DNA of 7,976 nucleotides from a bacterium (lineage in GTDB: Bacteria > CG03). The notes under the pieces were generated by a model, which saw nothing but the letters and a program-made list of their open reading frames with translations, was not told where the DNA came from and made no database searches. The first letter of the stretch is position 1, and every line of letters begins with the position of its first letter. The DNA is taken from positions 1 through 7,976 of the forward strand of contig VMTI01000092.1 of assembly GCA_013791675.1 (NCBI GenBank), written 5' to 3'. Position numbers and translations under genes: made by a program. This document shows, piece by piece, positions 1 through 5,897 of this stretch.

Positions 1-1831
1 CTTTTATTTTTTTCACCACCGATACAGCGTCTATTCCCGCCTCTTCTTTTAGTTCCGCTATGGAACCGTGCGTTATAAACCTGTCCGGGATAGCTATATT
101 CCGCACACGAGCCCGCAAAGAAGGCTCTATCTCCTCAAGCACAGCCGAGCCGAAACCGCCAATGACGGTATTTTCTTCAAGTGTCACGAGCAGTTTAGCA
201 CTTTTCGCGGCCGCTGTTAATGTTTCTATGTCAATGGGTTTCGCGAATCGCGCGTTTATAACGCCGCATTTTATGCCTGCGCCCTGCAACTCCTGAGAAG
301 CCAGCAGAGCGGGATAAACCATGCTGCCCAGAGCCGCTATACACACATCGCCCCCGGAAATAAGAATTTCCGCTTTTCCCGGCGCAAGAAACGTAAAATC
401 TTTCCCGAAACGCATATCTTCCGCCGTCGCGCGGGGATAACGCACCGCTGTGGGAGCGTGATATTCAAAAGCGGAATAAAGCATATCCCTGAGTTCGTGC
501 GCGTCTTTGGGAGCGGAAATGATAATTCCGGGAATCATACGGAGATACGAAATATCAAAATTACCGTGATGTGGGGGGCCGTCGGCGCCGACGATGCCCG
601 CCCTGTCAACGGCGAAAATAACGGGCAAATTCTGCAAACAAACATCATGTATTATCTGGTCAAAGGATCTCTGTAAAAATGTGGAGTAAATCGCCACGAC
701 GGGTTTGAGCCCCTGTGAGGCAAGCCCCGCCGCAAAAGTGACGGCGTGTTCTTCGGCTATGCCGCAGTCAAAAAAACGTTCCGGAAACTTCTCGGCAAAT
801 TTCAGCAGTCCCGTTCCCTCGGGCATGGCCGATGTCACAGCGGCAATCTTATTGTCTTTTGCGGCAAGTTCGCACAACACTTCTCCGAAGACATCGGAAT
901 AACTTTTTGAAGATTCCGGTATCTCGCCTGTCAGTTTGTCGAAAGCGCCCACGCCGTGAAATGAAGACGGATTTTCCTCGGCGATCTTGTAGCCTTTGCC
1001 TTTCTTCGTAATAACATGCAGAAAAACCGGCCCCTTAAATTCCTTTATTTTGCCGAGCAGCGCTATAAGCCGGTCAAGGTCATGCCCGTCCACAGGCCCG
1101 AAACATGAAAAGCCCATCTCCTCAAAAAACATGCCCGGAGACAGAATTGTCTTTATGCGCCTGGCAATTCTGAGTATTTCAAGTCCCACCATTTTCAGCC
1201 TTTTGAGAAAATTCACGACTGATTCTTCCGTCTTCTTCACAATGCCAAGCGAGAATATTTTTGTCAGCATGCTTCCGACGGCTCCCACACGAGGAGAAAT
1301 AAACATATTGTTGTCGTTTAATATAACCAGAATGTCCCGGCCCGAACAGCCGGCGTTGTTGAGGCCTTCATAGGCCAGCCCGCCGGTCAGAGCGCCGTCG
1401 CCGATTACGGCTATCACTTTGTTTTTTCCGCCTTTTATATCGCGGGCGCAGGCCATACCGTAAGCGGCTGAAATGGATGTTGAAGCATGCCCGACGCCGA
1501 AAGCGTCATATTCGCTTTCCGACATTTTAGGAAAACCGGATATCCCGCCGAACTGCCGGTTTGTTTCAAAGCTTTTGAAACGGCCGGTGAGAATCTTGTG
1601 CGCGTAGGCCTGATGCCCGACGTCAAAAACTATCTTATCTTCGGGACAGTTAAAAACATAATGCAGAGCCGTTATTAATTCAACAGCGCCGAGACTGCCG
1701 CCGATATGGCCGCCCGTTTTTGAGCAGGTGTCAATAATTTTCTCCCGTATCTCTCCTACGAGAGCGGGAAGAAGATCCCTGCGTATAAGATGGAGTTCAC
1801 GGGGGGAATTTATCATATCCATAACAGCCAT
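1..1831 (-). CDS. dxs: 1-deoxy-D-xylulose-5-phosphate synthase, 3' end cut by window edge
   Basis: Cytoplasmic, thiamine-diphosphate-dependent enzyme that condenses pyruvate with glyceraldehyde 3-phosphate to form 1-deoxy-D-xylulose 5-phosphate. This is the first step of the MEP isoprenoid pathway and also feeds thiamine and pyridoxal synthesis. I translated 610 codons without a stop. Seen: SGHIGG-like N-terminal His region (TGGHIGGSLGAVEL), DVGHQAYAHKILTG, the ThDP/Mg motif GDG at residues 144-146 with NDN at 172-174, VITKKGKGY, the IAEEH segment with the cofactor-activating Glu near 360, GADGPPHHG (about 415-423), and the C-terminal IPDRFITHGS from about 581. The family is about 620-635 residues, so only a short tail is missing. 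The chosen ATG at 1831 has GGGAG 8 nt upstream; in-frame ATGs at 1822 and 1816 are less well placed. It begins 2 nt after the ispA stop, suggesting translational coupling in the same operon. Confidence 0.96.
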   Translation of the reverse strand, partial: MAVMDMINSPRELHLIRRDLLPALVGEIREKIIDTCSKTGGHIGGSLGAVELITALHYVFNCPEDKIVFDVGHQAYAHKILTGRFKSFETNRQFGGISGFPKMSESEYDAFGVGHASTSISAAYGMACARDIKGGKNKVIAVIGDGALTGGLAYEGLNNAGCSGRDILVILNDNNMFISPRVGAVGSMLTKIFSLGIVKKTEESVVNFLKRLKMVGLEILRIARRIKTILSPGMFFEEMGFSCFGPVDGHDLDRLIALLGKIKEFKGPVFLHVITKKGKGYKIAEENPSSFHGVGAFDKLTGEIPESSKSYSDVFGEVLCELAAKDNKIAAVTSAMPEGTGLLKFAEKFPERFFDCGIAEEHAVTFAAGLASQGLKPVVAIYSTFLQRSFDQIIHDVCLQNLPVIFAVDRAGIVGADGPPHHGNFDISYLRMIPGIIISAPKDAHELRDMLYSAFEYHAPTAVRYPRATAEDMRFGKDFTFLAPGKAEILISGGDVCIAALGSMVYPALLASQELQGAGIKCGVINARFAKPIDIETLTAAAKSAKLLVTLEENTVIGGFGSAVLEEIEPSLRARVRNIAIPDRFITHGSIAELKEEAGIDAVSVVKKIK

Positions 1832-1833
1832 AT

Positions 1834-2742
1834 TCAGAACTCCCTGACCCTGAGCTTTTCAAGCAGCGACGAAAGAACAGACGTATCATACGGAAGTTTT
1901 TTAATAAAACTTTCCGCGCGGGATGTTATTCCGTCTATAATTTTCTGCGAATCAGCCAGTGTGTGAAAACTTAAAACCGTCAGCTTATCGTTTTTTTCAT
2001 CGTTCCTTGATTTTTTGTATTTTTTTCTGTCTCCCGTTCGGTCAAGCATATCGTCCCGCACCTGAAAAGCCAGTCCCAGATTGCTTCCGAAAGAGGCGAG
2101 CTTCACCAGCTCTTTCTCCGACGCTCCGGAGGCCGCCGCCCCCGCCGCGCATATGGACGAAAAAAAAGCGGCGGTCTTGTTCATGTGTATATACCAGAGA
2201 GCTTTTTCAGAGCGCTTTTTTGCTCCTCCGCACTCCATATCAGCGGCCTGCCCCGCTATCATACCGGGAGAGCCTACCCCTGCGTTAATTATAGCCGCCG
2301 CGCCGAAGTGGCAGCCGTAGAGGATTTCCAAACCGCGGGTAAGAAGAGCGTCTCCGGCGAGAATAGCGGTCGCGGAGCCGAATTTTTTGCATACAGTCGC
2401 GAGCCCCCGCCTCATATCATCGCCGTCCATTATATCGTCATGCACAAGCGAATAGCTGTGCAGAAATTCAATACCGCAGGCGAAATCCCGCAGTTTTCCA
2501 AGCTCGCTTTTTGTATTTTTTTTATTTATAGCCGTCGCAACAGCCATAAAAAGCACCGGCCGTATTCTTTTGCCTCCTGTTTTCATGCAGTACACAAGAG
2601 ACCTGTCAAGAATGGTGGGCTTTCGTGACTTATTGAGTAAGCTTCCGGAGGCGGGAAGAAGGCGCAGAAGATTTTTCTCCAGCGCCGGAATATTTTTTCG
2701 CGCAAACTTATCAAACGCGGATAATTTTTTTTCAGATTTCAT
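1834..2742 (-). CDS. ispA: Polyprenyl (farnesyl/geranylgeranyl) diphosphate synthase
   Basis: Trans-isoprenyl diphosphate synthase, soluble and all-alpha, which adds isopentenyl diphosphate to allylic primers; 302 residues, normal for the family. Seen in order: GGKRIRP (56-62), first Asp-rich motif DDIMD at 102-106 followed by GDDMRRG, GQAAD (164-168), HMNKT with the primer-binding Lys (189), and second Asp-rich motif DDMLD at 230-234 in FQVRDDMLDRTGD. The first Asp-rich motif is DDxxD without the two-residue insertion usual in bacterial farnesyl diphosphate synthases, with Tyr at -5 and Ser at -4. That pattern is known from archaeal-type GGPP synthases, so the product length is uncertain and the symbol is by family and context only. 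The usual GKxxGxD lid after the second motif is degenerate (KYKKSRNDEKNDKLT). The ATG overlaps the 3' end of xseB by 11 bp, and dxs follows 2 nt after the stop. Confidence 0.92.
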   Translation of the reverse strand: MKSEKKLSAFDKFARKNIPALEKNLLRLLPASGSLLNKSRKPTILDRSLVYCMKTGGKRIRPVLFMAVATAINKKNTKSELGKLRDFACGIEFLHSYSLVHDDIMDGDDMRRGLATVCKKFGSATAILAGDALLTRGLEILYGCHFGAAAIINAGVGSPGMIAGQAADMECGGAKKRSEKALWYIHMNKTAAFFSSICAAGAAASGASEKELVKLASFGSNLGLAFQVRDDMLDRTGDRKKYKKSRNDEKNDKLTVLSFHTLADSQKIIDGITSRAESFIKKLPYDTSVLSSLLEKLRVREF

Positions 2743-2977
2743 CGTCGCCGAATTTCTCCGTCGTGAAGAGCCCGCTTTTCTTTGAGATAATTTCTATCTT
2801 CCGCTTAGATTCCTCTAAGTTTTTTTTCATATCCGAGGCCTTTTCTATGCCCTCTTCAAAAAGCTTTATGGATTCATCAAGCGGGCTGTCCCCTTTCTCA
2901 AGAAGAGCCACAATTTCCTCAAGGCGCTTAAGCTCTTTTTCAAAATCTTTTTTCAAAGCTTGTTTCTTTTCGCTCAT
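2732..2977 (-). CDS. xseB: Exodeoxyribonuclease VII small subunit
   Basis: Small helical subunit of exonuclease VII, the ATP-independent, metal-independent enzyme that degrades single-stranded DNA from both ends; several XseB chains coat the long helices of XseA. The 81-residue protein carries the family pattern: FEKELKRLEEIVALLEKGDSPLDESIKLFEEGI, then a Lys/Glu-rich second helix (about 47-68). Length is typical (70-85). The start is well supported: AGAGGAG lies about 6 nt upstream of the ATG at 2977. It sits 21 bp after the xseA stop, and its last 11 bp overlap the ispA start. The adjacent large subunit makes the assignment firm. Confidence 0.95.
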   Translation of the reverse strand: MSEKKQALKKDFEKELKRLEEIVALLEKGDSPLDESIKLFEEGIEKASDMKKNLEESKRKIEIISKKSGLFTTEKFGDDEI

Positions 2978-2998
2978 TATTTCTCCTCTATTGTCATG

Positions 2999-4207
2999 TC
3001 AACCATCAACTGTTTCCCTTACCTCCGCCCCGATAGACCCGCGGAAAAGCCGCACATTTATTTTATCGCCGGCAGCGGCATCACGCGCTCTCTTTATCAC
3101 CGTGCCGTCCGCTTTCTGCGCTATGGCATAACCCCTCTCCAAAGTATTTATCGGCGAAAGTATATTCAGCCTCTCATAAAGCGTACGAGACCTTTCCGTA
3201 TAAGAATCAAACATTCTGTTTTTCACCGCTACCAAACTTTCAAAGGCAATATCAAACCCCTGCTCAAACCCCGACATAAAAAGCTCCGGCTCTCTCAGGT
3301 ACGGCCTCCGCAGAGCGGCATTCAGACGGTCGCCCATAACGGCACATTTTTTATTAAGACTGTTTTTCATTCTAACGACGGCGTTATCAACGCTTTTTAT
3401 AAGTTCCTCTTTTCTTCCCAGCACTATTTCAGCGGCGACAGACGGGGTGGCCGCGCGCACATCGGCGGTAAAATCGGATATCATCCAGTCTATCTCGTGC
3501 CCCACAGCCGATATGACCGGAATCTTTGACGCGAATATCGCCCGCGCGACAATTTCCTCGTTAAAAGCCCACAAATCCTCAAGCGACCCGCCGCCGCGCC
3601 CGACAATCAGAACGTCTATATCCGGGAAATGGCGGTTCATGTCCTCAATGGCGGCGGTTATTTCACCGGGAGCCTCAGCTCCCTGCACTCTGACGGGATA
3701 AAGCAGAACATGCACATTTGAAAATCTTCTTTTCAAAACGGTGAGAATGTCTCTTACGGCAGCTCCCGTCGGAGAAGTTATAACTCCTATCTTCTGCGGC
3801 ATTGATGGAAGCGGACGCTTTCTTGATTTATCAAAGAGGCCTTCAGACTCCAGTTTCTTTTTCAGCTCCTCAAATTTCTTCTGAAGTTCGCCCACACCCT
3901 TCTCATGCATTTCATCCACTATTATCTGATAGGAGCCCCGCACAGGATACAATGTCACCGTGCCCTTCACCCTGACTTTTATTCCGTCCTTGGGAATAAA
4001 CTTGAGATACACGGCCTTAAAACGGTACATCACCCCCGATATCTGGCCGCCGGAATCTTTCAGCGAAAAATAGCAGTGGCCGGAGCTGTATTTTTTGAAA
4101 TTAGAAATCTCTCCGTCCAGCACTATGCCCTTGAACTCCGATTCAAGCATAATCTTGGCTTGATTATTGAGCTCCGTCACCGTATAAATTTTTTCGGGTG
4201 TTTCCAT
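2999..4207 (-). CDS. xseA: Exodeoxyribonuclease VII large subunit
   Basis: Catalytic subunit of exonuclease VII, a cytoplasmic single-strand DNA nuclease acting in repair and recombination. Domains: an N-terminal OB-fold that binds ssDNA (about 5-100; VTELNNQAKIMLE, LDGEISNFKKYSSGHCYFSLKD), a nuclease core (about 130-265; GVITSPTGAAVRD at 141-153, GRGGGSLEDLWAFNEE at 203-218, ISAVGHEIDWMISDFTADVRAATPS at 232-256), a shortened coiled-coil (about 265-345), and the C-terminal LSPINTLERGYAI (350-362) with a GDKINVRL ending. The 402 residues are somewhat shorter than E. coli XseA (456); the shortening falls in the coiled-coil. The usual HETD reads HEID. The ATG at 4207 gives the standard family N-terminus, but no Shine-Dalgarno is visible; a -10-like TAGAAT ends 7 nt upstream. 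First gene of the xseA-xseB-ispA-dxs cluster. Confidence 0.96.
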   Translation of the reverse strand: METPEKIYTVTELNNQAKIMLESEFKGIVLDGEISNFKKYSSGHCYFSLKDSGGQISGVMYRFKAVYLKFIPKDGIKVRVKGTVTLYPVRGSYQIIVDEMHEKGVGELQKKFEELKKKLESEGLFDKSRKRPLPSMPQKIGVITSPTGAAVRDILTVLKRRFSNVHVLLYPVRVQGAEAPGEITAAIEDMNRHFPDIDVLIVGRGGGSLEDLWAFNEEIVARAIFASKIPVISAVGHEIDWMISDFTADVRAATPSVAAEIVLGRKEELIKSVDNAVVRMKNSLNKKCAVMGDRLNAALRRPYLREPELFMSGFEQGFDIAFESLVAVKNRMFDSYTERSRTLYERLNILSPINTLERGYAIAQKADGTVIKRARDAAAGDKINVRLFRGSIGAEVRETVDG

Positions 4208-4214
4208 AAGCTGT

Positions 4215-4220
4215 ATTCTA
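4215..4220 (-). promoter_or_regulatory. Possible -10 element of xseA (leaderless?)
   Basis: TAGAAT matches the sigma70 -10 consensus at five of six positions and ends 7 nt before the xseA ATG. If used, transcription would start at or next to the ATG, giving a leaderless mRNA. This would fit the missing ribosome binding site. The -35 hexamer at 17-nt spacing is poor (TTTAAT). AT-rich sequence could produce this by chance. Confidence 0.35.
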
Positions 4221-4228
4221 ATAAATAA

Positions 4229-4247
4229 CCCCGCTTTATTAAAGGGG
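4229..4247 (-). terminator. Weak hairpin before xseA, possible terminator
   Basis: On the minus strand CCCC-TTT-AAT-AAA-GC-GGGG can fold with a bulge and is followed by TTATTTATT. It could end transcription of the accessory ORF before xseA. The T-tract is interrupted and the stem is imperfect, so this is tentative. Confidence 0.3.
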
Positions 4248-4258
4248 AAAATGGGGGG

Positions 4259-4284
4259 AAATGGGGATGGCCTACATTTCCTTT
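4259..4284. repeat. Left copy of 26-bp direct repeat flanking the accessory ORF
   Basis: Begins AAATGGGGATGGCCTACATT and ends TCCTTT on the plus strand. It matches the copy at 5260-5285 at 22 of 26 positions, in the same orientation, 1001 bp away. The outer AAATG and CATTT arms are inverted, as in REP-like palindromic units; the central palindrome has decayed to GGATGGCC. It is preceded by a partial AAATGGGG duplicate at about 4249-4256. Confidence 0.7.
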
Positions 4285-4285
4285 A

Positions 4286-4303
4286 CATTATCTGCAGATA
4301 ATG
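4286..4303. repeat. Perfect 18-bp palindrome after the accessory ORF
   Basis: CATTATCTGCAGATAATG equals its own reverse complement. It starts 1 nt after the stop codon of the accessory ORF and can fold as a 7-bp stem with a TGCA loop. No T-run follows on the minus strand (TAAAGG), so it is not a standard intrinsic terminator. It could be a protein-binding dyad, a cruciform, or the hairpin that follows the variable repeat in diversity-generating retroelements. Confidence 0.75.
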
Positions 4304-4304
4304 G

Positions 4305-5288
4305 TTAAGGCCTAATCAATCTCACCGTGGAGGCCCCGCCCCAGTTCCTGGCGCAAAGCTTATTGTTTGAACGGTGCATATCCAAGCGGGCCCGCCCGAC
4401 TTTTCTATGCCAGCGTCCAGTCGGAACAAGCTCCGCGTATGGTATTTTTAGATATTGCCCGAGACACCATAAGGCGTTTTTGTCGTCCACGTCATTGCTT
4501 ACTTCATTGGCGGTTACAAGGCGCGTAAGAAACTTTGTAATAAAATCTTCAAGTGTTTTTCCTGTTTCTCCCTCATAAGCTTCAGACCGTAAGGTTTGTA
4601 AATATTCATTCGGAGAAAATCCGATTTCTAATTGTCTCCGGCCTCCCAATGTCCTTCCTTGTCCCTGCTCCGGCATAACGGAAAAACTTTCAATTAATCC
4701 CACCGACCAGCCGGCAGCGGCGCAAATGCGCCCATTGTTGATCACTTCTAATTTGGTCTGGCCCCGATGATTGACTGAATATTCCTGAGGAAAATACACA
4801 AGCCCGTTTTTTTCCAGTGTCTGCCTCAGGGTTTCCCACAGCCAGACATGTTTTTCTTTATGAACACGAACAGGTATTAACGGGTCAGAAGAAGAACGCC
4901 TGGTTTGATAAATTTTCCCATCCGCCGCGTGTTCAATAATTGCCGCTTTCATTAGCTCAATAAGAAGCGTTGTTGACATTGCCATGGGTGTCAGCTCCAA
5001 ACGGTCAAACCCCTGTAGAACTTTTCTGCCTACAAGCTCTCTGTTATGAGCAAATATTTCTGCGAGCTGTTCCCGGTTTGGTATTGGATACTCTTTCCCG
5101 TCTATTCCAATCACCCCGGTGCTTTCTGATTTAGGAAGAGACATTAGGATGCCAGCGCGATTTAAGGCGCTAACGCATCGGTCGTATTCCCTCTCAACTT
5201 TTAAATTTTTCATAATCCCGGTAAATTTTGAATCGCTCGCCTTTCTTTTCTTGATAAGCAAATGGGGACGTCCTGCATTTTCTTTCAT
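4305..5288 (-). CDS. Accessory protein of uncertain family, possible DGR-type variable protein
   Basis: Long open frame (327 codons) between two 26-bp direct repeats. I do not recognise a named family with confidence. No signal peptide or membrane segment is visible, so it is probably cytoplasmic. The body is an ordinary globular composition (GIDGKEYPIPNREQLAEIF at about 63-80, ICAAAGWSVGLIESFSVMPEQGQG at about 188-211). The C-terminal about 35 residues (from GRWHRKVGRARLD to ARNWGGASTVRL) are rich in Arg, Asn, Gly and Trp, recalling the C-type-lectin/FGE-like ends of proteins diversified by retroelements; this comparison is from memory. Start doubtful: codons 2-10 lie inside the right repeat, so Met26 (position 5213) is a sensible alternative giving 302 residues; neither start has a good Shine-Dalgarno. 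The flanking repeats suggest an inserted cargo gene between the LA_2272-type gene and xseA. Confidence 0.75.
   Translation of the reverse strand: MKENAGRPHLLIKKRKASDSKFTGIMKNLKVEREYDRCVSALNRAGILMSLPKSESTGVIGIDGKEYPIPNREQLAEIFAHNRELVGRKVLQGFDRLELTPMAMSTTLLIELMKAAIIEHAADGKIYQTRRSSSDPLIPVRVHKEKHVWLWETLRQTLEKNGLVYFPQEYSVNHRGQTKLEVINNGRICAAAGWSVGLIESFSVMPEQGQGRTLGGRRQLEIGFSPNEYLQTLRSEAYEGETGKTLEDFITKFLTRLVTANEVSNDVDDKNALWCLGQYLKIPYAELVPTGRWHRKVGRARLDMHRSNNKLCARNWGGASTVRLIRP
5260..5285. repeat. Right copy of 26-bp direct repeat flanking the accessory ORF
   Basis: Begins AAATGGGGACGTCCTGCATT and ends TTCTTT on the plus strand; 22 of 26 positions match the copy at 4259-4284. It contains the perfect 8-bp palindrome GGACGTCC, enclosed by inverted AAATG and CATTT arms with unequal spacers (1 and 2 nt). 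Such an asymmetric imperfect palindrome is typical of REP-like elements mobilised by RAYT/IS200-like transposases. It falls within the first codons of the adjacent ORF. Confidence 0.7.
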
Positions 5289-5312
5289 ACCCCCGCCTTT
5301 TCCGTCGCTATT

Positions 5313-5327
5313 TTATACCGAGTATAA
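5313..5327. promoter_or_regulatory. Inverted repeat with promoter-like TATAAA upstream of the accessory ORF
   Basis: TTATAC-CGA-GTATAA is a 6-bp inverted repeat 25 bp upstream of the ATG at 5288. On the minus strand it includes TATACT and TATAAA, both close to a -10 hexamer, but no convincing -35 is seen at 16-18 nt. It could be a promoter/operator or chance in AT-rich DNA. Confidence 0.25.
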
Positions 5328-5371
5328 TTTTATGCCGCGGAGATATTTATCCTTTCTTGCTTCAACGGCAT

Positions 5372-5817
5372 TTAGAATGACCAGTTGACTATGGGAAAGA
5401 CGGGAAACATACCGCCCTGACGGATAATGTTTATGAGTCCTATCTGCAGGCCTTTTAAACTGACCGCGTAATTTATCACTCCCAGCTGTAAACCTTTCGC
5501 GGAATTGGCGTAATTAACAACGCCCATCTGTAAACCACTGAAATTACCTTTTGTAATATTCGCCCCGAAGTTATATTGCCAGCCCGTAAAATCCGAATCA
5601 ACAGCGCCGAACACGCCCATATCCAGCCCCGTGACAGAATTATTCCGTCCGTAAATCAGATTTAAACGAAGTCCTGAAATAGATTCGTCGACAGAAAAAT
5701 CTGTACAGGTTCAAATATAGCGACCTGTATAGGGCGCGTTTCCGCCATTGCCTGTGAAGCGGCAAAAATTCCAGCGCCGGCAAGCGCGCCTAAAAACCAA
5801 CTAAAATTCTTTTTCAT
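5372..5817 (-). pseudogene. LA_2272-type secreted surface-repeat protein, frameshifted
   Basis: The gene starts at ATG 5817 with GAGGAGTG about 6 nt upstream. It encodes a Sec signal peptide (MKKN, hydrophobic core, AQAMA-type cleavage after about residue 25), then ETRPIQVAIFEPVQIF. The frame then shifts at five T residues (plus-strand A run 5695-5699) and stops at TAA 5662-5664, after 51 codons. One added T restores SVDESISGLRLNLIYGRNN, then tandem units (GLDMGVF, GLQMGVVNYA, GLQLGVINYA, GLQIGLINI) and the family-like ending FPVFPIVNWSF. The restored product is 148 residues. Proteins of this type are predicted cell-envelope beta-repeat proteins of unknown function. An intact downstream frame starts at ATG 5620, but it has no signal peptide. 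A sequencing or assembly error, a real pseudogene, or slippage at the homopolymer are all possible. It has its own promoter and sits alone between unrelated genes. Confidence 0.82.
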
Positions 5818-5854
5818 TTTTTCACTCCTCAAAATCCGACTACCAGTACATTAC

Positions 5855-5882
5855 ATTATCTTAAACGTATTCCAACTGTCAA
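5855..5882 (-). promoter_or_regulatory. Sigma70-type promoter of the LA_2272-type gene
   Basis: On the minus strand a perfect -35 TTGACA (5882-5877) is followed by a 16-bp spacer and a -10 GATAAT (5860-5855, five of six consensus bases). Predicted start is near 5848, giving a leader of about 30 nt with GAGGAGTG before the ATG at 5817. It lies just after the DUF4914 stop codon, so the repeat-protein gene is likely transcribed independently. Confidence 0.72.
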
Positions 5883-5897
5883 TCCCGCATCTATCCT

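Noticed and set aside
996..1373. Plus-strand open frame of 125 codons
   Set aside because: Antisense to the dxs core, which translates cleanly with all catalytic motifs.
2960..3529. Plus-strand open frame of 189 codons
   Set aside because: Lies antisense within xseA, whose motifs are unambiguous; no family resemblance and no ribosome site.
4244..4270. G-rich stretch (G4, G6, G4 runs) as a G-quadruplex
   Set aside because: Only three runs of three or more G are separated by loops, plus a final GG, so at best a weak two-tier structure. It is more simply explained by partial duplication of the AAATGGGG repeat end.
4283..4320. Promoter reading through the palindrome (GATAAT on the minus strand)
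   Set aside because: No acceptable -35 hexamer at 16-18 nt spacing (best candidates AGGCCT or misplaced TTGATT).
5851..5861. 11-mer TTACATTATCT shared with the palindrome region at 4283-4293
   Set aside because: Here it is the -10 region of the LA_2272-type promoter. The match is short and AT-rich with no shared flanks, so probably coincidence.
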